This document shows positions 8,144-17,916 of a DNA stretch of 64,000 bases, piece after piece (the first letter of the stretch is position 1; each line of letters opens with the position of its first letter). Made by a program: the position numbers and the translations under genes. The notes beneath the pieces were generated by a model. It was given only the letters and a program-made list of their open reading frames with translations. It ran no database searches and had not been told where the DNA came from. The stretch is from Vibrio hippocampi (GTDB lineage Bacteria; Pseudomonadota; Gammaproteobacteria; Enterobacterales; Vibrionaceae), in contig NZ_CAKLCM010000002.1 of the NCBI RefSeq assembly GCF_921292975.1, positions 1,364,001 to 1,428,000 of the forward strand, in the 5' to 3' direction.

Positions 8144-9429
8144 TTAAAGTAGAAGGCCGCTCCATGCTCACCCATGCCAAGATCGAGTCGAATGTTCATT
8201 CTTGGTTGTAATTCATAGCGATAACCCACACCGTAAGAAACCACGGTGTGCCCCGCAAGATCTTCAATACCGTTACCAACCGCGCCTAGACCTAACCAAG
8301 TTGTTAAACCATGATTCGACAGATCACCTGTTGAGCGTCTAAACATATGGCGATATTCAGCGGTTAATTCACCTGCGACCTTGTCGCGATATTGACCTTG
8401 GAAATAGCCGCGCATCGATTTTGCGCCGCCAAGCTCAGGCATATCATAATAAGGCACGTCACCATATGCTTGCTGGTAATGGGCGAGTAAGGCTAGCACT
8501 CGTCCCGTCGAAAAACTGTGAAAGCCGCGTAATTCAACATCGAGCTTTTGATATTCGGCTTGGCTGCCCAGGGCTTCGCTATAAAGTAGCGCTTCAGTTT
8601 TAAATAAAATACCTTTCCATGGGTTGACCACGACATCGCGTGTATCGTACTGGATCACACCACCAATACCCCAAGTAAATGGCTTGTCTTTGAACTTATT
8701 AAAGTTTTCATCGTCAACCGCGACATCCGGCGTATCATTAGGGCTGAGATAGTTCACCTTAATCGCAGGACCTAGATACCAGTCGTCATGAACGCGATAA
8801 ACGAGCGTACCGTGGTAATTAGTGGATTTCGATTTGTACTGAGTCTCATCACCAAGGTCGTTTGCCTGAGCGGCGTCATAACCAATACCCCAGTAATGCT
8901 TGCTTTGAACACCGGCATTCAACTCACCTTGGAAACGAATATCGTTGTTATCCCAAAACATATCGTGCTTTGAACGCAAACCGTAACCGATCTCAGAATC
9001 GACATAGTTACCGATCAGGAACATAGATGCGCTAGAACGCTGTAATAATGGCTGGCTACGATCCGTTTTAAATGAGTAGAGTCCACCTGCTGCAACCAGT
9101 AACCCTTGCTCTGGTGTATAGGCAGGACCACCCAAAAAGCTAAACATGGGTAAGCCATTGATTTCTTGATAGTACTTTTGACCATATTCAAGGTTCTCGA
9201 TGGCCTGATCGTACTGATCATTGATGTTGTCCTGCTCTAATTTTTCAATCGCAGTTTCATATTGGGTAAGTCCTGCTTCTGCTGCATCAAGATCAGCTTG
9301 GTAAATGATCTGGTCTTTATCAGTCGCCAGATGAGCATAATCTGGCAAAACAACGTCACTTTCGTTAGCACTCACAAAAGCTGGAGCAAGTAACAAGAGC
9401 ACTGGTAATAGAGATGATAGTCGTATCAT
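8125..9429 (-). CDS. POTRA-less Omp85/BamA-type (surface antigen D15) barrel protein
   Basis: 434 residues. Signal peptide about 1-21 (VLLLLAPAFVSANE), a short acidic helical stretch (about 45-90), then a 16-strand-type barrel of the bacterial surface antigen family. Hallmarks are GGVIQYDTRDVVVNPWKG, the conserved ELGGAKSMRGYFQGQYRD (the family's RG[FY] motif around residue 330) and a C-terminal FYFNFTEAF with final Phe. BamA and TamA have periplasmic POTRA repeats before the barrel; none fit in the 70 residues available, so it is a short Omp85 variant. Translocation or insertion of a partner is plausible. It is the first gene of a two-gene unit with the barrel gene downstream. Confidence 0.82.
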   Translation of the reverse strand: MIRLSSLLPVLLLLAPAFVSANESDVVLPDYAHLATDKDQIIYQADLDAAEAGLTQYETAIEKLEQDNINDQYDQAIENLEYGQKYYQEINGLPMFSFLGGPAYTPEQGLLVAAGGLYSFKTDRSQPLLQRSSASMFLIGNYVDSEIGYGLRSKHDMFWDNNDIRFQGELNAGVQSKHYWGIGYDAAQANDLGDETQYKSKSTNYHGTLVYRVHDDWYLGPAIKVNYLSPNDTPDVAVDDENFNKFKDKPFTWGIGGVIQYDTRDVVVNPWKGILFKTEALLYSEALGSQAEYQKLDVELRGFHSFSTGRVLALLAHYQQAYGDVPYYDMPELGGAKSMRGYFQGQYRDKVAGELTAEYRHMFRRSTGDLSNHGLTTWLGLGAVGNGIEDLAGHTVVSYGVGYRYELQPRMNIRLDLGMGEHGAAFYFNFTEAF

Positions 9430-9551
9430 TTGCGTTCCAATTTATTTGGCACATAGCATCAATTAAATGAGCGCGCATAATATACAGAACGCAAGACGGC
9501 AGCAAGAAATATTTCGTCGCTTTGTATAATAACTAGCAACAATTATGCTGG

Positions 9552-10589
9552 TTATTTGACTAGTGAGTTCCAGTCAATGCTGTCGACCCTCTCATCAGCA
9601 ATGTAGAAAACTTTGGTTCCCCCAGTAATCACGCGATCTAGGTCGGGATTAAGCTCAATTCCCTGCCCGCTGTCGACGGCTATCAAGGTCGCAGCGTGGT
9701 GTTTTTTCATAGCCATAAACAGAACTGCCATGGTGGTCTCAGCACTATCTTGCGGGTAATAGGTGGAATATTGAGTCATGCCTCGAGTCGAACTGAGCAA
9801 CTCCTGATGTAGCACGCTGGAACCGGGATCCACCGCTGCTTTGGCAAGCATCTCCGCACCCACAGCAGGAATACATTCAGAATTTGGACAATGTTGATGT
9901 AACAAGTCGCTAAGGGCTTCATCCTTGAAATACACCAACAAGTGCGCATTTGGGTTTTTGCTATAACAGTACAGTGCCGCAGAGAGCGTAATGTCATCTT
10001 CTGGGTTATCAATCAAGATACAATCCGCAGACTCGATGTTGGCTTTTTCCATTTCTCGCCCATCGGTATAGCTGTTGACTCTAACAAAACCAATTTCTCC
10101 GGGTAACGGGTTCTCAATATCAGAACGACAGCACAATACGATTGGGCGTCGACCGGTTTCCTCATGTTGCAGCATACGAATTAAATGCACGGTACGCTGA
10201 CCATTCCAGCCTAATATCAAGATATGTTTGTCCACTTTTACTCTCCTTTTACCCAATTGCCCTGAACGCCAATACTCTAAACCTGTCCCTGCGATACGCC
10301 CAAGCAAAGACGCAAACAGAGTTAAACCACCTGGAATAACCAAAATAGCAACCACCCAACGACCCATTGAGGTGGTTGGCGAATAATCTCCATAGCCCAC
10401 CGTGGAACCCGTCACCACCATAAAATAGACAAAACGAGAAAACGATTCTGTTAACTCAGTTTCTCCCGCCGCGACAAGCAGCACCCAGCAGAGCACTAAA
10501 TATCCAATGGCGATCAATAGTAAGGTCTTAAACCGAATGTCAAAAAGATGGCTTTGGAACCATCGTTTTAACTGCAACCAAATCATCAC
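9552..10589 (-). CDS. Two-TM potassium channel with RCK (TrkA-N) domain
   Basis: 345 residues. Membrane helix about 21-42, pore loop with the selectivity filter TVGYGD (residues 63-68), second helix about 75-98, then a cytoplasmic RCK/TrkA-N Rossmann domain beginning KVDKHILILGWNGQRTVHLIRML. The architecture is that of MthK/Kch-type ligand-gated K+ channels. The nucleotide-binding glycine motif is GWNGQR, a variant of G-x-G-x-x-G, so the bound ligand may differ from NAD. The stretch RRVKVDKH starts the RCK domain, and no internal start is obvious. It is a monocistronic gene downstream of nadA's terminator. Confidence 0.88.
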   Translation of the reverse strand: MMIWLQLKRWFQSHLFDIRFKTLLLIAIGYLVLCWVLLVAAGETELTESFSRFVYFMVVTGSTVGYGDYSPTTSMGRWVVAILVIPGGLTLFASLLGRIAGTGLEYWRSGQLGKRRVKVDKHILILGWNGQRTVHLIRMLQHEETGRRPIVLCCRSDIENPLPGEIGFVRVNSYTDGREMEKANIESADCILIDNPEDDITLSAALYCYSKNPNAHLLVYFKDEALSDLLHQHCPNSECIPAVGAEMLAKAAVDPGSSVLHQELLSSTRGMTQYSTYYPQDSAETTMAVLFMAMKKHHAATLIAVDSGQGIELNPDLDRVITGGTKVFYIADERVDSIDWNSLVK

Positions 10590-10643
10590 TTTGACTGTTC
10601 CTCGTGACTTATATTCTTGTGTTCATCTTGGCAAATCGCCACA

Positions 10644-10671
10644 AAAAAACCAGCCCGAAGACTGGTTTTTT
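10644..10671 (-). terminator. Terminator of nadA
   Basis: AAAAAACCAG and CTGGTTTTTT pair around an 8-nt loop; the stem runs straight into a T-run on either strand. It lies 30 bp past the nadA stop codon. Confidence 0.85.
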
Positions 10672-10700
10672 CATCATAACTTAGGTTAATCGGTGATTAA

Positions 10701-11762
10701 CTAAGCATTTCCTTTCACTTTGATCTGTAGCTGCTCAGCAAAATCAAGCATGCGGTTCAGCGGGATCAATGATTTGAGACGCAATGCTTCATCGACGAAG
10801 ATCTCGTGCTCTTGACCGCCTTCAGTCAGCGCAGCTTCAATGGCTTTCAAGCCGTTCATCGCCATCCAAGGGCAGTGAGCACAACTGCGACACGTGGCAC
10901 CCGCGCCTGCCGTCGGTGCTTCGATCAGTTCTTTGTCCGGCACCATCTGCTGCATCTTATAAAAGATGCCTTTGTCAGTCGCCACAATCATTTGTTTATG
11001 AGGGAGCGCTTTAGCGGATTTAATTAATTGGCTGGTTGAACCAACCGCATCGGCTAATTCAACCACGCTCGCCGGAGACTCTGGGTGAACCAGAATCGCT
11101 GCATCTGGGTAAACCGACTTCATATCTTTCAACGCTTTGGCTGAGAACTCGTCGTGAACCACGCACTCCCCTTGCCATAACAGCATATCGGCACCGGTTT
11201 GCTTTGCGATGTATGAGCCCAAATGGCGGTCAGGACCCCAGATAATCGGTTTACCTTCTTCATCCAAATGCTCAACGATTTCCAACGCGATACTGGATGT
11301 CACGACCCAATCTGCGCGCGCTTTTACCGCCGCTGAGGTATTGGCGTAAACCACCACGGTGTGGTCTGGATGAGCATCGCAAAATTCAGTGAATTTATCA
11401 GCAGGGCAACCTAAGTCCAGCGAGCACTCGGCTTCAAGTGTCGGCATAAGAATGGTTTTTTCTGGTGTCAATATCTTCGCTGACTCGCCCATAAAGCGTA
11501 CACCCGCGACGATAAGCGTTGAGGCTGGATGACGATTACCAAATTTTGCCATCTCAAGCGAATCACCAACAAAGCCGCCGGTCTCTTCCGCTAAAGCTTG
11601 GATCTCTGGGTCAGTATAATAGTGAGCGATCAACACGGCGTCTTTCTGTTTTAGTAACGCTTTAATATTCGCAACGTGCTGCTGCTTCTCCTGATCGCTA
11701 AGTGGAACAGGTTTCGGTGGAAACGGGTAAACCGTATCGATTGTATCTAGGATGTGGCTCAT
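10701..11762 (-). CDS. nadA: Quinolinate synthase
   Basis: 353 residues, full length. It condenses iminoaspartate with dihydroxyacetone phosphate to quinolinate in de novo NAD synthesis, using an oxygen-sensitive [4Fe-4S] cluster. The three cluster cysteines are in [21 protein letters not shown] and the C-terminal [13 protein letters not shown] (C-x2-C-x2-C). Other family signatures are [12 protein letters not shown] near the start, [12 protein letters not shown] and VLVHPESP-type [10 protein letters not shown]. It stands alone between the tol-pal terminator and the potassium channel gene; in enterobacteria it also follows cpoB. Confidence 0.97.
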   Translation of the reverse strand: MSHILDTIDTVYPFPPKPVPLSDQEKQQHVANIKALLKQKDAVLIAHYYTDPEIQALAEETGGFVGDSLEMAKFGNRHPASTLIVAGVRFMGESAKILTPEKTILMPTLEAECSLDLGCPADKFTEFCDAHPDHTVVVYANTSAAVKARADWVVTSSIALEIVEHLDEEGKPIIWGPDRHLGSYIAKQTGADMLLWQGECVVHDEFSAKALKDMKSVYPDAAILVHPESPASVVELADAVGSTSQLIKSAKALPHKQMIVATDKGIFYKMQQMVPDKELIEAPTAGAGATCRSCAHCPWMAMNGLKAIEAALTEGGQEHEIFVDEALRLKSLIPLNRMLDFAEQLQIKVKGNA

Positions 11763-11872
11763 AGCGCTTGCTCTATGCTACTTGCAAATGAATCCGCACA
11801 TTGTACACCCATCTGAACCTGAGGACAAAGTGAATCCGAGACGAATATTGGCAGGAAAAGAAAGGCAACCAG

Positions 11873-11912
11873 TCACTGTTGTCTGTGCAAGATAACTGTT
11901 GTCTAAACAAGT
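11873..11912. repeat. 20-bp tandem duplication upstream of nadA
   Basis: Two adjacent 20-bp units (15 of 20 identical) share ACTGTTGTCT at 11875-11884 and 11895-11904. They lie in the ~280-bp gap between cpoB and nadA, about 110-150 bp upstream of the nadA start. The two-turn spacing would put both copies on one helix face, so a regulator site is possible, but no known consensus (e.g. NadR) is evident. Confidence 0.6.
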
Positions 11913-12003
11913 TAACCGTACAAATTGTCAGGACAAAATCTTAGTACAAACTGGCGAACGGGCTAAACGCAGGGGGTGGAATTGGGCTTGAAGCGACATC
12001 AAT

Positions 12004-12036
12004 AAAAAACCCCTAACCGGACTGTATTAGGGGTTT
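12004..12036 (-). terminator. Terminator of the tol-pal operon
   Basis: AAACCCCTAA pairs with TTAGGGGTTT around a 10-nt loop, with a run of six T on the minus strand, immediately after the cpoB stop codon. Confidence 0.9.
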
Positions 12037-12044
12037 GCAGCGTA

Positions 12045-12821
12045 TTATTGACTCAAGCTCGACTTAGCAACTTTAGCCGAGGAGCTATCAGGATATTCAG
12101 TAATCACTTGCTGATAATACTTAGCGGCTTGCTCAGCTTTATTGCCACGCTTGGCAATATCGCCCAACTTCACCAATGCATCGGCACGTTTATTGGAGTC
12201 TTTAAAACTCACAACCGCACTAAAGCTCTGCTCTGCCAGATCATCTTGACGCTGTGCAAAATAGAGCTGACCTAACCAGTAGTGTGTGTTAGGGGCATAA
12301 GTTGAGTTCGGATAGTCCTTTTGGAACTGCTTAAACGCTTTGATTGCGCCAGCGTAATCACGTTTTTTAAGGATCATATCCACTGCGGCTTGATAGGCGG
12401 CTTGCTCGCTAACATCAGAGCTATATTTACCCTGTGTTTGCGTTTCACCTTGAGGTTCGCTAACAACCGGAGTTGCGCTGGCTTGCGATCGCAATTTATC
12501 GATCTCGATAAACAGTTCACGTTGGCGCTGTAGCATTTGATTCATATCGTAGCTATTGCGCTCAAGTTGTCCTCTAAGGGTGGCAACCTCTTGACTCATT
12601 TCATCAAGTTGCTGCTGCATTCTTGCCTGCACACGATTTTGGTTCTGCAGTAGTCTTTGCAGACGCTGAACTTCGGTCTCACTACTTGCGGAAGCACGAG
12701 AGGTTGTGCTGGTCGCGGCAGAAGAGTTTAAGTCGGAAACCGGTGCTTGTGCAGCGAGCGCTGAGCTCGCCGCACCGGCAAGTAACGTCAGCGTGATTAG
12801 GCGCTTAATGTTACTTTTCAT
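12045..12821 (-). CDS. cpoB: Cell division coordinator CpoB (YbgF)
   Basis: 258-residue periplasmic protein. Signal peptide about 1-23 (AGAASSALAAQ), an N-terminal coiled coil (about 45-110, rich in QNQNRVQARMQQQLDEM) used for trimerisation and TolA contact, a linker, and C-terminal TPR repeats (about 135-255; YPNSTYAPNTHYWLGQLYF, FSAVVSFKDSNKRADALVKLG, YPDSSSAKVAKSSL). CpoB links peptidoglycan synthase PBP1B with Tol-driven outer-membrane constriction. It is the last gene of the tol-pal cluster, 34 bp after pal. Confidence 0.95.
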   Translation of the reverse strand: MKSNIKRLITLTLLAGAASSALAAQAPVSDLNSSAATSTTSRASASSETEVQRLQRLLQNQNRVQARMQQQLDEMSQEVATLRGQLERNSYDMNQMLQRQRELFIEIDKLRSQASATPVVSEPQGETQTQGKYSSDVSEQAAYQAAVDMILKKRDYAGAIKAFKQFQKDYPNSTYAPNTHYWLGQLYFAQRQDDLAEQSFSAVVSFKDSNKRADALVKLGDIAKRGNKAEQAAKYYQQVITEYPDSSSAKVAKSSLSQ

Positions 12822-12855
12822 AAGTTAAATTACCTTACTTGCCGTAAAAGCGAGA

Positions 12856-13386
12856 TTAGTATACAAGAACTGCGCGGCGGTTCTTCGCATAAGCATCGTC
12901 AGATTGACCAAAAACGAGTGGTTTCTCTTCACCGTAGCTTACGATAGAAATTTGGTCAGCTTGAACACCCAATGCTTGAATGTATTTCGCAACAGCTTGT
13001 GCACGACGCTCACCAAGGGCGATGTTGTACTCAGGTGTACCGCGCTCATCTGCGTGACCTTCGATTGTCACTTTCATTGCCGGATCTTGGCTAAGGTATG
13101 CGGCATGTGCTGCTAGCATATCTTCGTAGTCACCTGCGATTGAAGCGTTATCAAATGCAAAGTAGATAGTTTGATTTTCGCGTAGCGCTTTCTCTTTAAG
13201 CTCTTGCTCAGTTAGCTGACCATTTGCATCAATCGGCGTAACAACAGTCGTTTCTTGCTGCTGTTGATTTGTTGCCGCATCTTGAGCTGCAGCAGAAGAT
13301 GATGCGTCGTCGCTTGAGCTACACGCTGTCATAGCGAGAACAGGTAGCGCAATCAGCAAACCCTTAAATACTTTGTTCATTTGCAT
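12856..13386 (-). CDS. pal: Peptidoglycan-associated lipoprotein Pal
   Basis: 176 residues. Lipobox LAMTACSS gives lipidation at Cys22; serine at +2 predicts outer-membrane sorting. A low-complexity S/A/Q linker (about 23-50) precedes an OmpA-like domain with the peptidoglycan-binding motif TIEGHADERGTPEYNIALGE and RRAQAVAKYI. Pal anchors the outer membrane to the cell wall and exchanges between TolB and peptidoglycan during division. It follows tolB after 46 bp that include a tandem repeat. Confidence 0.97.
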   Translation of the reverse strand: MQMNKVFKGLLIALPVLAMTACSSSDDASSSAAAQDAATNQQQQETTVVTPIDANGQLTEQELKEKALRENQTIYFAFDNASIAGDYEDMLAAHAAYLSQDPAMKVTIEGHADERGTPEYNIALGERRAQAVAKYIQALGVQADQISIVSYGEEKPLVFGQSDDAYAKNRRAVLVY

Positions 13387-13408
13387 TTTATTATTTCCTT
13401 AACTTCTT

Positions 13409-13438
13409 ATTTATTTGCTATAAATTTATTTGCTATAA
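13409..13438. repeat. Perfect 15-bp tandem duplication across the tolB stop codon
   Basis: ATTTATTTGCTATAA occurs twice without interruption. In the minus-strand sense each copy contains TTA-TAG, the last Leu codon and stop of tolB (stop at 13433-13435). As 15 is a multiple of three, the second TAG is in frame with the first. Confidence 0.95.
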
Positions 13439-14785
13439 AAATGGCGACCAAGCTGGCGCACGAACACGTCCGTTAGTCGCAGGCAATCTCGCCTTAAAGC
13501 GTCCATCAATGGAAACCATTGATAACACGTTAGTTTTGTTATAGATGGAACTGTATATCACCATGCTACCGTTCGGTGCAATGCTTGGCGATTCATCCAG
13601 CAGTGTTTTGGTTAAAATTTGCACTGAACCGGTTTCAAGATCTTGTTTTGCAAGATTAAAGCCAGAACGTGAGCCATTAACCATGACGAGGTAACGACCG
13701 TCGGGGGTGATCTGCCCACCGAGGTTTTGGCTACCCTGCCAAGTGATTCTCTCAGTTTTGCCGTCAGACAAATTTACTTCATAAATCTGAGGGTTACCAC
13801 CCCTGTCGGACGTAAAAATAAGAGATTTCCCATCAGGTTTCCAGAAAGGTTCGGTATTATTCGACCGACCGCTAGTAATTTGCGTCAACTTTCTGCTTTC
13901 AAGATTTAACGTGTACACCTGAAGCTGACCGGTTTTAGACAATACTAATGCCAGCGACTTGCCATCCGGTGAGAATCTTGGCGCACCATTGTGACGCGGG
14001 AATGACGTAATACGTTCACTTTTCCCGGTATAGATATTCATCACAAAAATTTCTGCCTGACCGCTTTGGAAACTCACGTAGGCGATTTTTTTACCATCGG
14101 GAGACCAAGCCGGAGACATCAGCGGCTGCTTAGATTGCAGTACGAGCTTTTCGTTGTAGCCATCGTAATCGGAGATACGCAGTTGGTAGGGATAATCCGC
14201 TTTGTCTGAGACCACAACATACGCGATACGAGTGAGAAACGCACCGCGCTCACCAGTCAACTCTTGATAGACAAGATCAGAGATACGGTGTGCATATTCT
14301 CTTAAGCGGTTCGCAGGCACGGTCGCGCGCTTTTTGAATAACACATGGTCGTTTGATAACACTAATTGACCATCATCACTCAACGCTCGTGACTTACCAC
14401 CCGTTAACTGACCACGAATCACGTCAACCAATTGGTAACTGACCTCATAGTTGCCTTGCTCGTTCTTTTTAATGGTGCCCGTCAGTAACGAATCGACACC
14501 CAAAGAAGTCCAAGCATTGAAATTGACGTCCATCGCATCATAAGGCGTTTGTGGCATCTTGCTGGTTGCCACTGGGCTGAATTTGCCACTGCGCTGTAAA
14601 TCAGAGGCTACGACCGCCGACACATCTTGCGGCAATGGCTCCGCGCCTTCCCATTTAAATGGAACAATAGCAATAGGACGTGCTGAATCGATACCGTCCG
14701 TTATTACTAGCTCTAGTGCTGCCGTCGCATGTTGGCTGACCACGCCAAGCATCACTGCCATCCCTAAAAGTATTCGCTTTAACAC
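13433..14785 (-). CDS. tolB: Tol-Pal system beta-propeller protein TolB
   Basis: 450 residues. Signal peptide about 1-22, an N-terminal alpha/beta domain (about 23-160) containing the Pal/TolA-competing N-terminal strand, and a six-bladed propeller formed by WD40-like PD repeats such as [31 protein letters not shown] and [19 protein letters not shown]. TolB sits in the periplasm, alternately bound to Pal and TolA. The start is GTG with AGGA in front. Gene order ybgC-tolQRAB-pal-cpoB is canonical. Confidence 0.97.
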   Translation of the reverse strand: MLKRILLGMAVMLGVVSQHATAALELVITDGIDSARPIAIVPFKWEGAEPLPQDVSAVVASDLQRSGKFSPVATSKMPQTPYDAMDVNFNAWTSLGVDSLLTGTIKKNEQGNYEVSYQLVDVIRGQLTGGKSRALSDDGQLVLSNDHVLFKKRATVPANRLREYAHRISDLVYQELTGERGAFLTRIAYVVVSDKADYPYQLRISDYDGYNEKLVLQSKQPLMSPAWSPDGKKIAYVSFQSGQAEIFVMNIYTGKSERITSFPRHNGAPRFSPDGKSLALVLSKTGQLQVYTLNLESRKLTQITSGRSNNTEPFWKPDGKSLIFTSDRGGNPQIYEVNLSDGKTERITWQGSQNLGGQITPDGRYLVMVNGSRSGFNLAKQDLETGSVQILTKTLLDESPSIAPNGSMVIYSSIYNKTNVLSMVSIDGRFKARLPATNGRVRAPAWSPFL

Positions 14786-14800
14786 TCGTCTTTCCTTTTT

Positions 14801-15862
14801 CTATGGAACTACTGTCAGATTAATGTTCTTTAGTTGACTGTTCACGTCCGCATCCGTGGACAACGGAAAGCTACCGACTTTCGCTATCGCTCGTTTCGCG
14901 GCAGAACAAAGCCTGCTCTCGCCTTCAATAATAGATACATTGCCGACAACAGCATCTTTACCCGCGGGTATCAGTCTAAGATTCACTTTGCACTCTTTAC
15001 CCCTAAAGCTGTCTTCAAGCAGTAGATTTTGTTGAATCAGTTGGGTGTAAATCGCACCCATTCTTTGCACTTCGGAAGAAACGAAACGAGAGCGCGCTGT
15101 GCTGTTCGCAGCAGCTTCACTCTCTAGTCCCGAAAAAATATCATTCAGTGCCGCCTCTTTCTCTTGACGCTCGCGTTCCAGTTGATCTAAACGGAGTTGC
15201 TCTTGGCGTGCCTTTTCTGCCGCCTCAGCAGCGGCTTTTTCTTTGGCAATGCGCTCTTGTTCGGCTCGTTCAGCGGCCTCTTTTTCACGCTGGGCTTTTT
15301 CTTGTGCTTCTTTTAGCGCTTTTTCTTTGGCAATTCGTTCTTGCTCGGCTTTCGCTACCGCCGCTTCTTTAGCGATGCGCTCTTTCTCAGCTCTGGCTAT
15401 CGCGGCTTCTTTTTCCTTACGCTGCTGTTCGGCTTTGCGTACGGCTTCTTCTTGTATTTTTCGTTCTGTCTCCGCTTCTACGGCGCGTTTTCGTTCGACT
15501 TCACGACGCTTTTCCGCTTCACGCGCGGCTTGTGCATCTTGCGCTTGCTGCTGTTTTAGCTTGCGAATACGCTCTTCTTCCTCTTTGCGATTTCGTTCAA
15601 GCTGCTCACTCTCACGGCGCAATTTGTCTAGTCGGTCTTGCTCTTTCTTCGCTGCCGTTTCTCTCTGTTTGCGGATCTCCGCCGCTTGCTGGCGAACCTG
15701 AGCCGGATCAATCACCACTGCCTCAACCATTCCGGTAGGCTCGGCTTGCTCCATGGTAAAGTCAGTTCCCCATAACAGCGCCGCCATCAACACGGCATGA
15801 GCGCCTAAAGAGACCATGACTGGCAATAAATAACTGTTATTCTGTTTATTTTTGTTTTTCAT
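14801..15862 (-). CDS. tolA: TolA, inner-membrane energy transducer to the outer membrane
   Basis: 353 residues. One N-terminal membrane helix (about 13-35), a very long charged helix (about 50-245) built of Lys/Glu/Ala-rich repeats such as ERIAKEAAVAKAEQERIAKE, and a C-terminal globular domain (about 255-353) with conserved CKVNLRLIPAGKDAVVGNV and a second cysteine in SRLCSAAKRAI. It spans the periplasm, energised by TolQR, and pulls on TolB-Pal. The repetitive helix coding region is a candidate for length variation. 15 bp separate it from tolB. Confidence 0.96.
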   Translation of the reverse strand: MKNKNKQNNSYLLPVMVSLGAHAVLMAALLWGTDFTMEQAEPTGMVEAVVIDPAQVRQQAAEIRKQRETAAKKEQDRLDKLRRESEQLERNRKEEEERIRKLKQQQAQDAQAAREAEKRREVERKRAVEAETERKIQEEAVRKAEQQRKEKEAAIARAEKERIAKEAAVAKAEQERIAKEKALKEAQEKAQREKEAAERAEQERIAKEKAAAEAAEKARQEQLRLDQLERERQEKEAALNDIFSGLESEAAANSTARSRFVSSEVQRMGAIYTQLIQQNLLLEDSFRGKECKVNLRLIPAGKDAVVGNVSIIEGESRLCSAAKRAIAKVGSFPLSTDADVNSQLKNINLTVVP

Positions 15863-15875
15863 ACCCTGAAACGTT

Positions 15876-16319
15876 CTATTCCCTGATGTCAGTCAACAAG
15901 CCTACTTTTGGTACGCCCGCACGACTTAATTCATCTAATAACAGTACAACCTCGGCATAGGGAGTAGCGGCATCGCCGCCAACCGCAACGGGAGAGTTTG
16001 GATTGATGCTCAGTTCCGCTCTGACTCGCAAAATCACATCTTGTAGACTTAGACCTCGCACTACGTCTTCATTGTTGACGCTTAAGCCTAGATTGCCGTC
16101 AGCATCCACCTCGACAATGATAAAACTGGCTTCAGTATCACCAGCTAATTCAGAGGCAGGTTTTGCCGTCGACGTTTTTGGCAGTTCGACATCAACCCCT
16201 TGAGTCACAAACGGTGAGGTCACCATAAAGATGATCAGCAGCACCAACATGACATCAATGTAAGGTACAACGTTGATTTCTGCCGTTAGCTTACGCTTTT
16301 TGGGTTGATAACCAGCCAT
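15876..16319 (-). CDS. tolR: TolR, proton-channel subunit of the Tol motor
   Basis: 147 residues of the ExbD/TolR family. One membrane helix (about 17-38) carries the essential proton-path Asp22 in NVVPYIDVMLVLLIIF, followed by a periplasmic domain ending in a peptidoglycan-contacting region (ELSRAGVPKVGLLTD). With TolQ it converts proton-motive force into TolA movement. The start codon meets the tolQ stop, indicating coupled translation. Confidence 0.97.
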   Translation of the reverse strand: MAGYQPKKRKLTAEINVVPYIDVMLVLLIIFMVTSPFVTQGVDVELPKTSTAKPASELAGDTEASFIIVEVDADGNLGLSVNNEDVVRGLSLQDVILRVRAELSINPNSPVAVGGDAATPYAEVVLLLDELSRAGVPKVGLLTDIRE

Positions 16320-17005
16320 TACTGCTCCCTACCCGCCATCGCTTGACGGTGCAGTAGACTGTGGAATTCTTCGGAAAAGGTCGCGTAGTTGTGCTCAAGT
16401 TTGTCCACTTTATTGCTGAGTCGGTTGTAAGCCATGACCGCTGGAATGGCGGCAAACAGACCCATTGCAGTTGCAATCAACGCTTCAGCGATACCAGGAG
16501 CAACCATCGCCAACGTCGCCTGCTTGACTTCGCCCAGTGCGATAAAGGCATGCATGATGCCCCAAACCGTACCAAATAGACCGATGTATGGACTGATGGA
16601 TCCCACCGTCGCCAAGAAAGGCAGGTTGGTTTCAAGTTCATCGACTTCACGAGCAACAGCAACACGCATCGCACGACCAGTGCCTTCCATCACAAACGCA
16701 GGGGAATCCGGGTTAGATTTACGCAGTCGCAAAAATTCGCTAAAGCCATTGAAGAAGATCTCTTCCGTACCCGAAAGCGCTTCTTTACGTTTCTTCGCAT
16801 CTTGGTACAGCTGAGTTAAATCGCCACCTGACCAGAACTTGTCTTCAAACGTATGGCTTTCTTTGGTGGCGCTATTAAGAACCTTGCTACGCTTAATGAT
16901 CATCGCCCACGATACCACTGACATGCCAAGCAAAATCAACATGACAAGTTTTACTAGCAGACTTGCTTGTAGAAACAGATCTAAAAATGAAATATCAGCC
17001 GTCAC
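16319..17005 (-). CDS. tolQ: TolQ, motor stator of the Tol system
   Basis: 228-residue MotA/TolQ/ExbB protein with three membrane segments (about 13-35, 135-157, 170-192). Conserved features include [24 protein letters not shown] and [24 protein letters not shown]. The GTG start at 17005 overlaps the end of ybgC by 11 bp, so translation is coupled. Confidence 0.97.
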   Translation of the reverse strand: MTADISFLDLFLQASLLVKLVMLILLGMSVVSWAMIIKRSKVLNSATKESHTFEDKFWSGGDLTQLYQDAKKRKEALSGTEEIFFNGFSEFLRLRKSNPDSPAFVMEGTGRAMRVAVAREVDELETNLPFLATVGSISPYIGLFGTVWGIMHAFIALGEVKQATLAMVAPGIAEALIATAMGLFAAIPAVMAYNRLSNKVDKLEHNYATFSEEFHSLLHRQAMAGREQ

Positions 17006-17423
17006 TGTGTTTTAACTCCGTAAGTATTGGCGTCGGGATCGCCTTGGGCTTCATAATTGAACTATCAACACATGCCACTTTAACCACCGCCTTGGCGATT
17101 GTCACATCGTGTTGATCGGTTATTTCTTGTAAAAATGTTAATGAGGCGCGCTTAAACTGACCAATTGTGGTTTTCACCGTGAGTTGATCATCAAGCCTCG
17201 CACCACGAATAAAGTCAATATCCATATGACGAACGACAAAACCAGTACTCTGTTCGAGCAGAATACGCTGGTTAATCCCTTTACTGCGCAGCATTTCAGT
17301 ACGTGCGCGTTCAAAGAAGTTTAAATAATTTGAATGGTAAACCACGCCTCCTGCATCGGTATCTTCGTAATAGACGGTGACCGGGAACTGAAATTCTGAT
17401 GGTATGTTAGACAAACTATGCAC
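16995..17423 (-). CDS. ybgC: Acyl-CoA thioesterase YbgC
   Basis: 142-residue hot-dog thioesterase, first gene of the tol-pal operon. The active-site segment is [24 protein letters not shown], in which Asp of the second D is catalytic. Family members hydrolyse short- and medium-chain acyl-CoA and interact with acyl carrier protein. The N-terminus [21 protein letters not shown] is consistent with other vibrios. Confidence 0.95.
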   Translation of the reverse strand: MHSLSNIPSEFQFPVTVYYEDTDAGGVVYHSNYLNFFERARTEMLRSKGINQRILLEQSTGFVVRHMDIDFIRGARLDDQLTVKTTIGQFKRASLTFLQEITDQHDVTIAKAVVKVACVDSSIMKPKAIPTPILTELKHSDG

Positions 17424-17554
17424 TTCCTTGAAAAACCTTAATATAACTCAACTGGTGATGATTGTTATTAATAGTGACAAGAATTTTTGAATAAAGTGCG
17501 ATAATTTACATGAAATTGATAAAGTTATCAGTGATTAGCATGCAAACTAAGCAA

Positions 17555-17581
17555 AAAGCCCGAGGTACAACCTCGGGCTTT
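17555..17581 (-). terminator. Terminator of the cyd operon
   Basis: AAAGCCCGAGG pairs with CCTCGGGCTTT around a 5-nt loop, with a T-run on the minus strand, 33 bp beyond the ybgE stop. It separates cyd from the tol-pal promoter region. Confidence 0.92.
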
Positions 17582-17613
17582 GTTTAAATTCTAGTCAGCG
17601 ATTAAGTCAGGTA

Positions 17614-17916
17614 TTACATCAAGTATAGCACTGTCAAATAAAGCAAGACGCTCAAGGACAAGTATGGCGTAAACACCAACTGCCACAGCCAAAACCTTGG
17701 CTTAAATCCGATGCCATAAACCATGCTGGTACAGACAGAGACCAGAAACAAGATACCCAGCAATGGTGTAAAACCACCAATGGCTTGATCGTAAAGCACT
17801 GGTTCCCACATAAATAACCCAACATGAACAAACCCCAGCAAGATGGTCGCGATACGCAACCACCATCTGTCCATTGGCTGGTGAATCTGTTCAATCGACT
17901 GATTCAAATTACTCAC
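17614..17916 (-). CDS. ybgE: Cyd operon membrane protein YbgE
   Basis: 100 residues with three hydrophobic helices (about 20-38, 48-68, 75-98) and the DRWWLRIATILLGF N-terminal pattern of YbgE. Function in cytochrome bd assembly is not defined. The GTG start overlaps the last 8 bp of cydX, so it is translationally coupled. Confidence 0.9.
   Translation of the reverse strand: MSNLNQSIEQIHQPMDRWWLRIATILLGFVHVGLFMWEPVLYDQAIGGFTPLLGILFLVSVCTSMVYGIGFKPRFWLWQLVFTPYLSLSVLLYLTVLYLM

Noticed and set aside
15148..15738. Long open frames antisense to tolA
   Set aside because: They are by-products of the Lys/Glu/Ala-rich tolA repeat; the minus-strand gene is unmistakable.
15876..15910. Further stop-codon duplication at tolR (TCAGGG twice, 17 bp apart) and at ybgE (12-bp units)
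   Set aside because: Identity is too low (about 8-10 of 12-13) to count without statistics; left out of the list of clear cases.
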